Program-made: the position numbers and the translations under genes
Notes under the pieces: model-generated
Databases searched by the model: none
Seen by the model: the letters and a program-made list of their open reading frames with translations, nothing else
Told to the model about the DNA's origin: nothing
Assembly (NCBI GenBank): GCA_910586875.1
Contig: CAJUJI010000094.1
Coordinates: 1 to 11,637 of the forward strand
From: an uncultured Anaerotruncus sp.
GTDB lineage: Bacteria; Bacillota; Clostridia; Oscillospirales; Ruminococcaceae
Length of the DNA: 11,637 nt
Direction: 5' to 3'
Shown here: positions 5,736 through 11,637 of the stretch, piece by piece
Position numbering within the stretch: position 1 is the stretch's first letter
Layout of the letters: every line of letters starts with the position of its first letter

Positions 5736-6485
5736 ATGAATATTTTGATCCCAATTGCAGGGATTCCCACCGAGCAAGGGGAGTCGCAATATATACGGGG
5801 GCTGTATGAAATCGAAAAGAAAATTGTGCTGGAGCATATTTTGGAGTCGCTTACACAGCTGCCAGACCCGCATTTTATTGCGGTGATCCGACGGGAGGAG
5901 GTGCGGGCGCTGCATCTGGACGATACTTTACGGCTTTTGGTGCCGGATATCCGTATTGTCGTTTCAGAGGGCAGCACCCAGGGAGCTGCGTGCTCCTGCC
6001 TGCTGGCGGTGGATTATATCGATAATGAACAGCCGCTGCTCATCTCAGGCAGCGATCAGATTATTACCCATAATTGGGGCAATGTTATCCGTGAATTTGA
6101 GCGCAATGCTTATGATGCAGGGGTAGTCTATTTTGAGGCGGTGCATCCCAAATGGTCGTATGTGCGGCTCAACGAAGGCGGGCTGGTGGTGGAGGCCGCC
6201 GAAAAGCACCCCATCAGCCGGCACGCTACCACAGGGCAGTATTATTTCCGGCATGGTGCGGACTTTGTACAGGCCGCCCAGGAGATGATCCGCAAGGAGG
6301 CAAATGTCAATGGGCAATATTATGTTTGTCCGGCTTTTAACGAGCTGGTGTTGCATCAAAAACGGATCGGCGCTTATCCCATCGACCGCAACGAGTATTT
6401 TTCGCTGAAGGACCAGAAGGGGATGGATGCTTACGAAAGCTATCTGCAAAAGGAGGCGCAGCATGTACACAGCCAGATTAGATGA
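5736..6485 (+). CDS. Nucleotidyltransferase-fold protein with altered signature motif
   Basis: This 249-residue protein has the fold of sugar-phosphate nucleotidyltransferases (GT-A like) and is a clear paralogue of the gene at 6795. Shared stretches include TQGAAC (81-86), the acidic SDQ after PLLISG (101-108), HPKWSYVRLNEGGLV (137-151), RHGADFVQAA (172-181) and the NGQYYVCPAFNE region (192-203). The N-terminal glycine-rich nucleotide-binding signature is not canonical: after MNILIPIAG there is no GSRF and no KPL. It may act on an unusual substrate, form a complex with its paralogue, or have lost transfer activity. AAAGGAGG lies eight bases before the start. The last 23 bases overlap the cupin gene. 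Confidence 0.8.
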   Translation: MNILIPIAGIPTEQGESQYIRGLYEIEKKIVLEHILESLTQLPDPHFIAVIRREEVRALHLDDTLRLLVPDIRIVVSEGSTQGAACSCLLAVDYIDNEQPLLISGSDQIITHNWGNVIREFERNAYDAGVVYFEAVHPKWSYVRLNEGGLVVEAAEKHPISRHATTGQYYFRHGADFVQAAQEMIRKEANVNGQYYVCPAFNELVLHQKRIGAYPIDRNEYFSLKDQKGMDAYESYLQKEAQHVHSQIR

Positions 6486-6798
6486 GCTGGTGAAGGGCTG
6501 GTTTGTGGGCAATTTTGCCCCAACGCTTTATTGCACCGATGCGGTTGAGGTGGCGGTAAAGCGCTACACAGCCGGCGAATATGAACCAGCGCATTTTCAC
6601 AAAATTGCAACCGAGCTGACGGTAATCGTTTCCGGTCGGGTGCGCATGAACGGCGTAGCCTACCAGGAAGGGGATATCGTTGTAATGGAGCCTGGAGATG
6701 TCACCGACTTTGAAGCGTTGACTGATGCGGTTAATACGGTGGTCAAGCTGCCGGGAGCGGCCAAAGACAAATATCTAATTGAGGAGGGAGCCAAATGA
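6463..6798 (+). CDS. Small cupin-domain protein
   Basis: This is a 111-residue single-domain cupin. Residues 38-58 match cupin motif 1 (G-x5-H-x-H-x4-E-x6-G) with metal-ligand candidates H44, H46 and E51. Motif 2 is partial: EGDIVVMEPGDV (69-80) supplies the glycine and proline, but no histidine follows where the fourth ligand is common. I chose ATG 6463, which has AGGAGG six bases upstream, over an in-frame ATG at 6427 that would overlap the previous gene further. The gene overlaps both neighbours (23 bases before, ATGA after), so its product is made together with the two nucleotidyltransferase-like proteins. Small cupins in glycan loci can be isomerases, epimerases or binding subunits, and the reaction here is unknown. 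Confidence 0.85.
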   Translation: MYTARLDELVKGWFVGNFAPTLYCTDAVEVAVKRYTAGEYEPAHFHKIATELTVIVSGRVRMNGVAYQEGDIVVMEPGDVTDFEALTDAVNTVVKLPGAAKDKYLIEEGAK

Positions 6799-7538
6799 TG
6801 CAGATTGTAGTACCGATGGCGGGGCATGGCAGCCGGTTTGCCAAAGCGGGCTATGCGCTGCCCAAACCACTGATTGAGGTGCATGGACAACCGATGATTG
6901 CAGGGGTAGTGCGCAATATCCGCCCTGCGCAGCCGCACAGGTTTATTTTTCTGTGTTTGCAGGAGCATTTGCAGCGCTATAATCTGCAAGCGCGACTGGA
7001 AGAAATTGCACCGGGCTGCGCGGTGGTGCCGGTAGCACAGGTAACACAAGGCGCTGCCTGCACGGTTTTGTTGGCGCGTGAGCTCATTAACAACAGTCAA
7101 CCACTGATGATTGCCAATTCTGACCAGTATGTTGAGGTGGACATCAACCAATATCTTGCAGCAATGGATGGCTATGACGGCATTATTATGACCATGAGCG
7201 CAAGCGATCCCAAATGGTCGTTTGTAAAGCTGGATCAAGACGGCGTGGTGCTTGAGCTGCGGGAAAAGGAGGTCATCTCCTCCGAGGCTACCGTTGGAAT
7301 TTATAACTATCGGCGCGGCGCAGATTTTGTCTACTATGCGGAGCAGATGATTGCGAAAAATATCCGTGTAAACCACGAGTTTTATGTTGCGCCGGTTTAT
7401 AATGAAATGATTGCTGCTGGCAAGCGGATTACCTGCTACAACGTGGGCAAAGAGAATCAGGGAATGTATGGGCTGGGAATACCAGAGGATTTAGAACGGT
7501 TCTTAAAAAACCCGCTTTCTCACAAAGCATACGCATAG
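6795..7538 (+). CDS. Sugar-phosphate nucleotidyltransferase-like protein
   Basis: NTP-transferase-fold enzymes couple a nucleoside triphosphate to a phosphorylated sugar or alcohol. This 247-residue member keeps the N-terminal signature PMAGHGSRFAKAGY (7-20) and the conserved lysine region PKPLIEVHGQPM (23-34). It also has TQGAACTVLLA (84-94) and the metal-binding acidic SDQ (109-111). Residues 139-230 align closely with the paralogue at 5736, so the two probably arose by duplication. Members of this family in capsule loci are variously annotated as nucleotidyltransferase or family 2 glycosyltransferase, and the substrate is unknown. It begins with a double ATG overlapping the cupin stop (ATGA), and GGAGGGAG lies upstream. 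Confidence 0.87.
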   Translation: MMQIVVPMAGHGSRFAKAGYALPKPLIEVHGQPMIAGVVRNIRPAQPHRFIFLCLQEHLQRYNLQARLEEIAPGCAVVPVAQVTQGAACTVLLARELINNSQPLMIANSDQYVEVDINQYLAAMDGYDGIIMTMSASDPKWSFVKLDQDGVVLELREKEVISSEATVGIYNYRRGADFVYYAEQMIAKNIRVNHEFYVAPVYNEMIAAGKRITCYNVGKENQGMYGLGIPEDLERFLKNPLSHKAYA

Positions 7539-7550
7539 GGGAAATGAAGG

Positions 7551-9278
7551 ATGCCAAACAAAAAAATTGTATTTGTTGCGCATGAGTTTGGATTTTATCC
7601 AGGACATGGCGGGATTGCGAGCTATCTTTATCAGCTCGTTTCCGCAATTTTAGAGCGTAAGAAGGAATTAGAAGTCGATGTGCTAGCGCTCGAATACGAT
7701 CGTTCCTGTGACCTGTTGCAAAACAAGCGGTTCCATCTGCATCCAATCCAGCCTGGCTCCCTGCGTCAGCAGGGGCTTTCTGTACTGCGCACCCTAAAAA
7801 AACTCCAGCCGGACTATGTAGAGCTGGCAGAATTTTTGGCTTTAGGGCTGGAGTCACTGCTTTATCGGGCGCTATATGGGCAGGAACTCAGCCATACGGT
7901 GTTCATCACCGATCATCACACCGCCTCGCGGGAGTGTTTTGAATGGAGCACTCAGCTTCCGGTGCGGCTGGCGCCTTATCCAGTGCAAGAAGCGTTCCGG
8001 CGCGAACAGCTGCAAATGCTATTGTGCGACCTCAACGAGTCTCCCTCGGTATTTCTCAGCCGCTATGTGCAGAAAAATTACCGGCTTGCACAGGTGCAGA
8101 CGATGCGGCATCCGGTAAATCTGGAAATCAGGCCGCGCGCTGCTGCACTGCAACGGGTGATGCAGCGGGTCAGCCTGGAAGGATACCAGGGGCGGTTTAT
8201 CCTCAGCTGTATCACGCGGGTGGAGGGACGAAAAAATCAAAGGGGACTGGTGCAAGCTTTTGTGCAGTTTTGTGAGCGGACAAAGGCGGATGCGCTGCTG
8301 CTATTGGTGGGCAATTCCGCAATCAATAACGTCACCGGTCAGCAAGAGAAGCTCGAGCTGTTTCGAGAGATTTCGCCCGCCTATCAAAAGCGCATCCAAT
8401 TTTTTGATTTTATGGATGCAAAAGGGAAAGAGATGATACTCAGTTTAAGCGATGTGGCGGTATTGGCCTCACCGTTTGAAAATTTTCCGGTGGCAATGAC
8501 CGAATGCGTTTACCAGGAGGTGCCGGTAATCGCTTCACGTTATAGCGGGTGCTATGACTTTATGGAGGGCTGCGCGCAGATTACCGCATTTGATCCCTTT
8601 GAACCGGAGTCTTTGACCGAGGCAATCTGCCGTTTTTGGCAGCTTTCAAAACAGGAGCGTGTCCAACTGGCAAAAACCCAGCTGGAGAATCTGCGGTCGT
8701 TGACCGGCCCTGAAAATTCGGTTGAGCATAAGCTGAATACCTATGCAGCGCTGAGACCCAGGCTTGCTTGTGGTCCCTTGCAATCCGCACCGGTGTATGT
8801 CACCCAGAGCAACTTTTTTGATCCGCTGGCGGCCCATCTGCAAGGAAAATGCTGCAATCTGGTGCTGGTGCCGAATAAATCCGCCGGAAGGCGGCTGCCC
8901 GAGCGATTCCGACAGAATGGCGGTTTGTTTGCGCAGGCAATGCAGCAAAGCGTAATCGCTATCGGGGATGAAAATTTTGATTATGATATGATGGGAGCGC
9001 TCATTTCCCGCAAGGTGTTGCTGCTGGATGCGGTGGAAATTCCTGCTGCATCACAGCAAAAACGGCTGTATCAGCTGGTGGCAGAGCAGCTTTGGGTGCG
9101 TGCTGAGCAATTTTATTATTTTCCGGTGTTGCATACCAGCTGGTTGGAGCAAAAACAGAGGACCGACGAGCCAGAACCGCCAGATGAGGAACAGCAGGTG
9201 GAAATCGACTGCTACCAAATTTTACTCAATGAACTCTTTTACCGTAAAAATAGACTGGATTTGGAGGGGTGTTTGTGA
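7551..9278 (+). CDS. GT4-type glycosyltransferase with long C-terminal extension
   Basis: This is a GT-B fold glycosyltransferase, probably adding a sugar to the growing surface glycan on the cytoplasmic side. The N-terminal acceptor domain shows the glycine-rich loop HGGIASYLYQLV (19-30). The donor half shows LSCITRVEGRKNQRGLVQAF (218-237) and SPFENFPVAMTE (307-318), which holds the E-x(7)-E motif of GT4 (E310, E318). Residues up to about 400 account for a complete enzyme. A further 175 residues or so (to 575) form an unidentified extension with an acidic linker (EQKQRTDEPEPPDEEQQ, 533-549) and no membrane helix. The start is 12 bases after the previous stop. The stop overlaps the next gene's GTG by four bases. 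Confidence 0.9.
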   Translation: MPNKKIVFVAHEFGFYPGHGGIASYLYQLVSAILERKKELEVDVLALEYDRSCDLLQNKRFHLHPIQPGSLRQQGLSVLRTLKKLQPDYVELAEFLALGLESLLYRALYGQELSHTVFITDHHTASRECFEWSTQLPVRLAPYPVQEAFRREQLQMLLCDLNESPSVFLSRYVQKNYRLAQVQTMRHPVNLEIRPRAAALQRVMQRVSLEGYQGRFILSCITRVEGRKNQRGLVQAFVQFCERTKADALLLLVGNSAINNVTGQQEKLELFREISPAYQKRIQFFDFMDAKGKEMILSLSDVAVLASPFENFPVAMTECVYQEVPVIASRYSGCYDFMEGCAQITAFDPFEPESLTEAICRFWQLSKQERVQLAKTQLENLRSLTGPENSVEHKLNTYAALRPRLACGPLQSAPVYVTQSNFFDPLAAHLQGKCCNLVLVPNKSAGRRLPERFRQNGGLFAQAMQQSVIAIGDENFDYDMMGALISRKVLLLDAVEIPAASQQKRLYQLVAEQLWVRAEQFYYFPVLHTSWLEQKQRTDEPEPPDEEQQVEIDCYQILLNELFYRKNRLDLEGCL

Positions 9279-10381
9279 TAGAAAAGATCGCGTTGTTGTT
9301 GCATGGTCCATTCGCAGGCCATGCCTATCCTCAAATTTTCGCAGCCCTCCGCCGAAGCAAGCTTTGGCAGGCAAAGGGGCTGATGGTGGTCGCTGTCGTG
9401 TATGTAACCGATTTGGAAAAAACACGCACCCTGTTAGAAGGTCTGCATATACCTGCGCAAAAGGTTCGATTGCTGCCGGTAAAGGATGTTGTAAATCCGG
9501 GTTTTTTCAATCTCAACCGCCAGTTGGTCAGTGTGCGTGCCGGTTTGGATGTGATCCCAGCGGATCATTATGTAATCAAGCTGCGTAACGACCAATGGGT
9601 AAATTTTAACCGTTTGTTGCCGTGGATGGAACGGACGGGTTCTAACCGGCTGATGACCACCAACTGCTTCACCCGCAAGGACCGCCTATATCATCCATCG
9701 GATATGTTTTTATGTGGGATGCAGCCGGTACTGCAATCCTATTACAGCTGCCCATTGGATGAGCGTACCCATGAGACGAATACTTTTGAAATGCGTATGC
9801 GAGTGATGCAAGGGGAGCCTTTTGAGCAGATACTTTGCACCCCTGAAATGGAGCTGTGCAAATCTTATCTGGACCGGCAGGGGTGGAATCGCCTGAATAC
9901 GCCAGAGGATAGCTATGCTGCAATCAAGCGATATTTTCAGCTGGTAAACTCCTGGGAAATTCGCCTGCATTGGAACAAAAAACGTACCCCCTTGAAACCG
10001 GCAGGTTCGTTGATTTATCCGCAATATTTTGATGCGGCGCCATTTGAGGGAGCGCCGGTTGAGCACGCCGCCTGCTATCATCGGGATGACTTTGACGGAA
10101 GGCGAACCTTGCGCGACCGATTTTATATATTGCAAAGCAGGTTCCTCTGGAGCTGTTGGGAGGGAAATTCCAATCATTTCCGCATTCGGTGGTTTTTAAA
10201 GCATTGTGTGCGAATGCTGGTGATTGTTTTTGTCAATCTGCTGCCGTTTTTCCTGGGAAAACGATTGGCGCATATCGCTTATGCCCCCAGCTTAAAACAG
10301 GAGGGCAAACGGTTGCTGAAAAAAACGCCGGCTTATTCCTTTTACCGCCGCTGGAAATATTCGCCGGAAACACCTAGCTAA
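9275..10381 (+). CDS. WavE-family glycan biosynthesis protein (first copy)
   Basis: WavE proteins are putative glycosyltransferases first known from Vibrio cholerae LPS core biosynthesis and also found in other surface-glycan loci. Landmarks here are LNRQLVSVRAGLDV (80-93), YVIKLRNDQWVN (99-110, with the family's K-x-R-x-D core) and the conserved NRLMTTNCFTRKDRLYHPSD segment (124-143). Residues 311-328 are hydrophobic and could hold the protein at the membrane. I prefer GTG 9275, which overlaps the previous stop as GTGA and has GGAGG about seven bases upstream. The GTG at 9269 sits inside that ribosome binding site. The product is 368 aa. It is a distant paralogue of the gene at 10470. Donor and acceptor are unknown. 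Confidence 0.8.
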   Translation: MIEKIALLLHGPFAGHAYPQIFAALRRSKLWQAKGLMVVAVVYVTDLEKTRTLLEGLHIPAQKVRLLPVKDVVNPGFFNLNRQLVSVRAGLDVIPADHYVIKLRNDQWVNFNRLLPWMERTGSNRLMTTNCFTRKDRLYHPSDMFLCGMQPVLQSYYSCPLDERTHETNTFEMRMRVMQGEPFEQILCTPEMELCKSYLDRQGWNRLNTPEDSYAAIKRYFQLVNSWEIRLHWNKKRTPLKPAGSLIYPQYFDAAPFEGAPVEHAACYHRDDFDGRRTLRDRFYILQSRFLWSCWEGNSNHFRIRWFLKHCVRMLVIVFVNLLPFFLGKRLAHIAYAPSLKQEGKRLLKKTPAYSFYRRWKYSPETPS

Positions 10382-10469
10382 AATACCGCTGTGAACCAAA
10401 GGCATCTCCTATATGTGCGCGGCGGTATGACCGAGCAGCAAAAAATTTTTTAAGTTTTGGGAGGGGAAA
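10382..10469 (+). other. Gap between the two WavE-type genes
   Basis: This 88-base gap contains ATACCGC and GCGGTAT arms separated by a loop of about 30 bases, then AAAAAATTTTTT before the next ribosome binding site. No convincing gene or promoter is seen. The arms could form a weak RNA structure between coupled genes. Confidence 0.25.
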
Positions 10470-11450
10470 ATGGGTCAGATTCCAACCAAGGAAATTGCGG
10501 TTGTAGTACAGGGCGCAGTTGGAGAATATACCGCAGGCTGCCTGCAAAGCCTGCGGCAATATCTGCCCGAAGCGCAGCTTATTCTTTCTACCTGGGAGAA
10601 AAGCGCGGTCGCGGGGCTGGATTATGACCGGTTGGTGCTCTCCCAGGACCCAGGAGGCAGCATTCAAGATGAGGTGAGCGGGGTCTACAACAACATTAAC
10701 CGCCAGCTGGTGAGCACCAAAGCGGGGCTGGCACTGGTGCAGCGAAAATACTGCTTAAAATTTCGTTCCGACCTGCTGCTGGGTGGCGCGGAATTTTTGG
10801 ACTGGTTTGGCCGGTTTGATACCCCTAAGACAAAGGCACTGCACTTCCAGCAGCGTTTATTGGTCTGCAATTATTATACCCGCAATCCGCGCATCCTGCC
10901 GCTACCGTTTCATCTTTCCGATTGGATGGTGTTCGGTCTCAGCGAGGATTTGCGCGCGTTATACAATGTTCCGTTGCAGCCGGAAGAGGAGGCGGTGTGG
11001 TTTCGCACCCATGAGAAACGCGCCTCTATTTTTACCAATTACCTGCCGCGCTTTGTCCCAGAGCAGCAGCTTTATCTTTCGTTTCTGCGCCAACAGGAAC
11101 CGATCGTTTGTGAGCATTACTATGACGCGTCCCCGCAAAATATCCGGTTGACCGAACGGTTTTTTGCGAAGGATGTGGTGGTGCTGGACTATCAGGAGCA
11201 GTTAAAGCTGACCTTTCCCAAATATCCGCCAAACCGCTATAAGGAAAAGTACAGCCTGTTAAGTCATCAGGATTGGGTGCTGCTCTATCAGCATTACGCC
11301 TTGCACTGTAACAAAACCGGTTGGGCGATTTACCGTATGAGCTGTCTTTGTAGGTTGCTGGTCAGCTCGCTGCGCCGGACGGCGGTCCGATTTCTGGGAC
11401 TGCTGCACCTCAAGGAACAGATGAAGCGCTGGATTTCCAAAACCTCTTGA
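10470..11450 (+). CDS. WavE-family glycan biosynthesis protein (second copy)
   Basis: This 326-residue protein is a typical WavE-family member. It has the N-terminal IAVVVQGAVGEYTAGCLQSL (9-28), LPEAQLILSTWE (32-43), a DYDRLVLSQDPGG segment (51-63), NNINRQLVSTKAGL (74-87) and YCLKFRSDLLL (94-104), the last with the K-x-R-x-D core also seen in the gene before it. The C-terminal third is basic and partly hydrophobic (LCRLLVSSLRRTAVRFLGLL, 293-312), which may attach it to the membrane. The start has GGGAGGGG just upstream. As the last gene of the operon it probably adds a further residue to the same glycan. Donor and acceptor cannot be read from the sequence. Confidence 0.85.
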   Translation: MGQIPTKEIAVVVQGAVGEYTAGCLQSLRQYLPEAQLILSTWEKSAVAGLDYDRLVLSQDPGGSIQDEVSGVYNNINRQLVSTKAGLALVQRKYCLKFRSDLLLGGAEFLDWFGRFDTPKTKALHFQQRLLVCNYYTRNPRILPLPFHLSDWMVFGLSEDLRALYNVPLQPEEEAVWFRTHEKRASIFTNYLPRFVPEQQLYLSFLRQQEPIVCEHYYDASPQNIRLTERFFAKDVVVLDYQEQLKLTFPKYPPNRYKEKYSLLSHQDWVLLYQHYALHCNKTGWAIYRMSCLCRLLVSSLRRTAVRFLGLLHLKEQMKRWISKTS

Positions 11451-11471
11451 GCAGAGGTCGAAAAGTTTGAT

Positions 11472-11500
11472 TTGCACTGTGATTGCAAAAATGGTATACT
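11472..11500 (+). promoter_or_regulatory. Candidate sigma-A promoter for the gene at the right edge
   Basis: TTGCAC (11472-11477) and TATACT (11495-11500) are separated by exactly 17 bases. Transcription would start near 11507, giving a leader of about 130 bases that contains the strong hairpin at 11513-11551 before the start codon at 11635. Confidence 0.55.
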
Positions 11501-11512
11501 GTATTTGTCAAG

Positions 11513-11551
11513 CAGGCTCCCAAAGCATCTTCTTGATGCTTTGGGAGCCTG
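11513..11551 (+). terminator. Perfect 17-bp hairpin, terminator or leader attenuator
   Basis: CAGGCTCCCAAAGCATC and its exact complement flank a five-base TTCTT loop. It lies 62 bases after the last operon gene. The stem is strong enough for an intrinsic terminator, but only TGTCACGGTTTT follows, not a clean T-run. It also starts within about 10 bases of the predicted start of the next transcript. It may end the polysaccharide operon, act in the leader of the next gene, or both. Confidence 0.45.
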
Positions 11552-11634
11552 TCACGGTTTTGCCGCAGGACGCTTCACAACGGCTTGCGGTAGCGATTGC
11601 ACAGAACCTGTCCAAAAAATATGGGGGTGATTGA

Positions 11635-11637
11635 ATG
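11635..11637 (+). CDS. Start codon of the next gene (truncated by the window)
   Basis: An ATG is the last codon in the window, preceded by GGGGGTGA at a suitable distance. An in-frame TGA lies immediately upstream, so the gene must begin here or later. Nothing of the product can be read. Confidence 0.4.

Noticed and set aside
4445..7538. Assignment of the cassette to the Campylobacter O-methyl phosphoramidate pathway or to CDP-glycerol synthesis
   Set aside because: The characteristic glutamine kinase, amidotransferase and TagD/TagF-type genes are absent. The resemblance is only at the level of broad enzyme families.

Overview
The window reads as part of a chromosome from an anaerobic Gram-positive bacterium. 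It is most likely a gut-type member of the Clostridia, possibly Oscillospirales. The assignment rests on strong AGGAGG ribosome binding sites, extended -10 sigma-A promoters, a small secreted protein with a typical clostridial signal peptide, and clostridial-style lar and capsule genes. No rRNA, tRNA, CRISPR array or insertion sequence is visible, and the species cannot be named from this sequence.

Left block (about 1-2000, minus strand): larE and larB make the nickel-pincer nucleotide (NPN) cofactor of lactate racemase and related enzymes. larE has its own promoter and a 5' untranslated region holding a long hairpin. A 53-codon reading frame follows larB closely, and a ribosome binding site at the left edge points to a further gene outside the window; larA and larC are not seen here. 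Upstream of larE, also on the minus strand, is a 45-residue secreted peptide gene with its own promoter and a perfect inverted repeat that could be an operator.

Right block (2154-11450, plus strand): a ten-gene, tightly packed, probably single operon for making and exporting a surface polysaccharide. It starts with a two-gene ABC exporter, whose permease carries an extra N-terminal extracytoplasmic domain fused in front of the usual Wzm/TagG-type domain. Next is a five-gene cassette: a glycerophosphodiesterase-like TIM-barrel protein, a HAD phosphatase, two paralogous sugar-nucleotidyltransferase-fold proteins (one lacking the nucleotide-binding signature) and a cupin between those two. Three glycosyltransferase-type genes follow: a GT4 enzyme with a long C-terminal extension and two divergent WavE-family proteins. 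The simplest reading is that the cassette makes an activated small precursor, the transferases build or decorate the glycan, and the ABC pair exports it. The chemistry of the cassette is the main unknown.

Right edge (11451-11637): a candidate sigma-A promoter, a perfect 17-bp hairpin, and the start codon of the next plus-strand gene.
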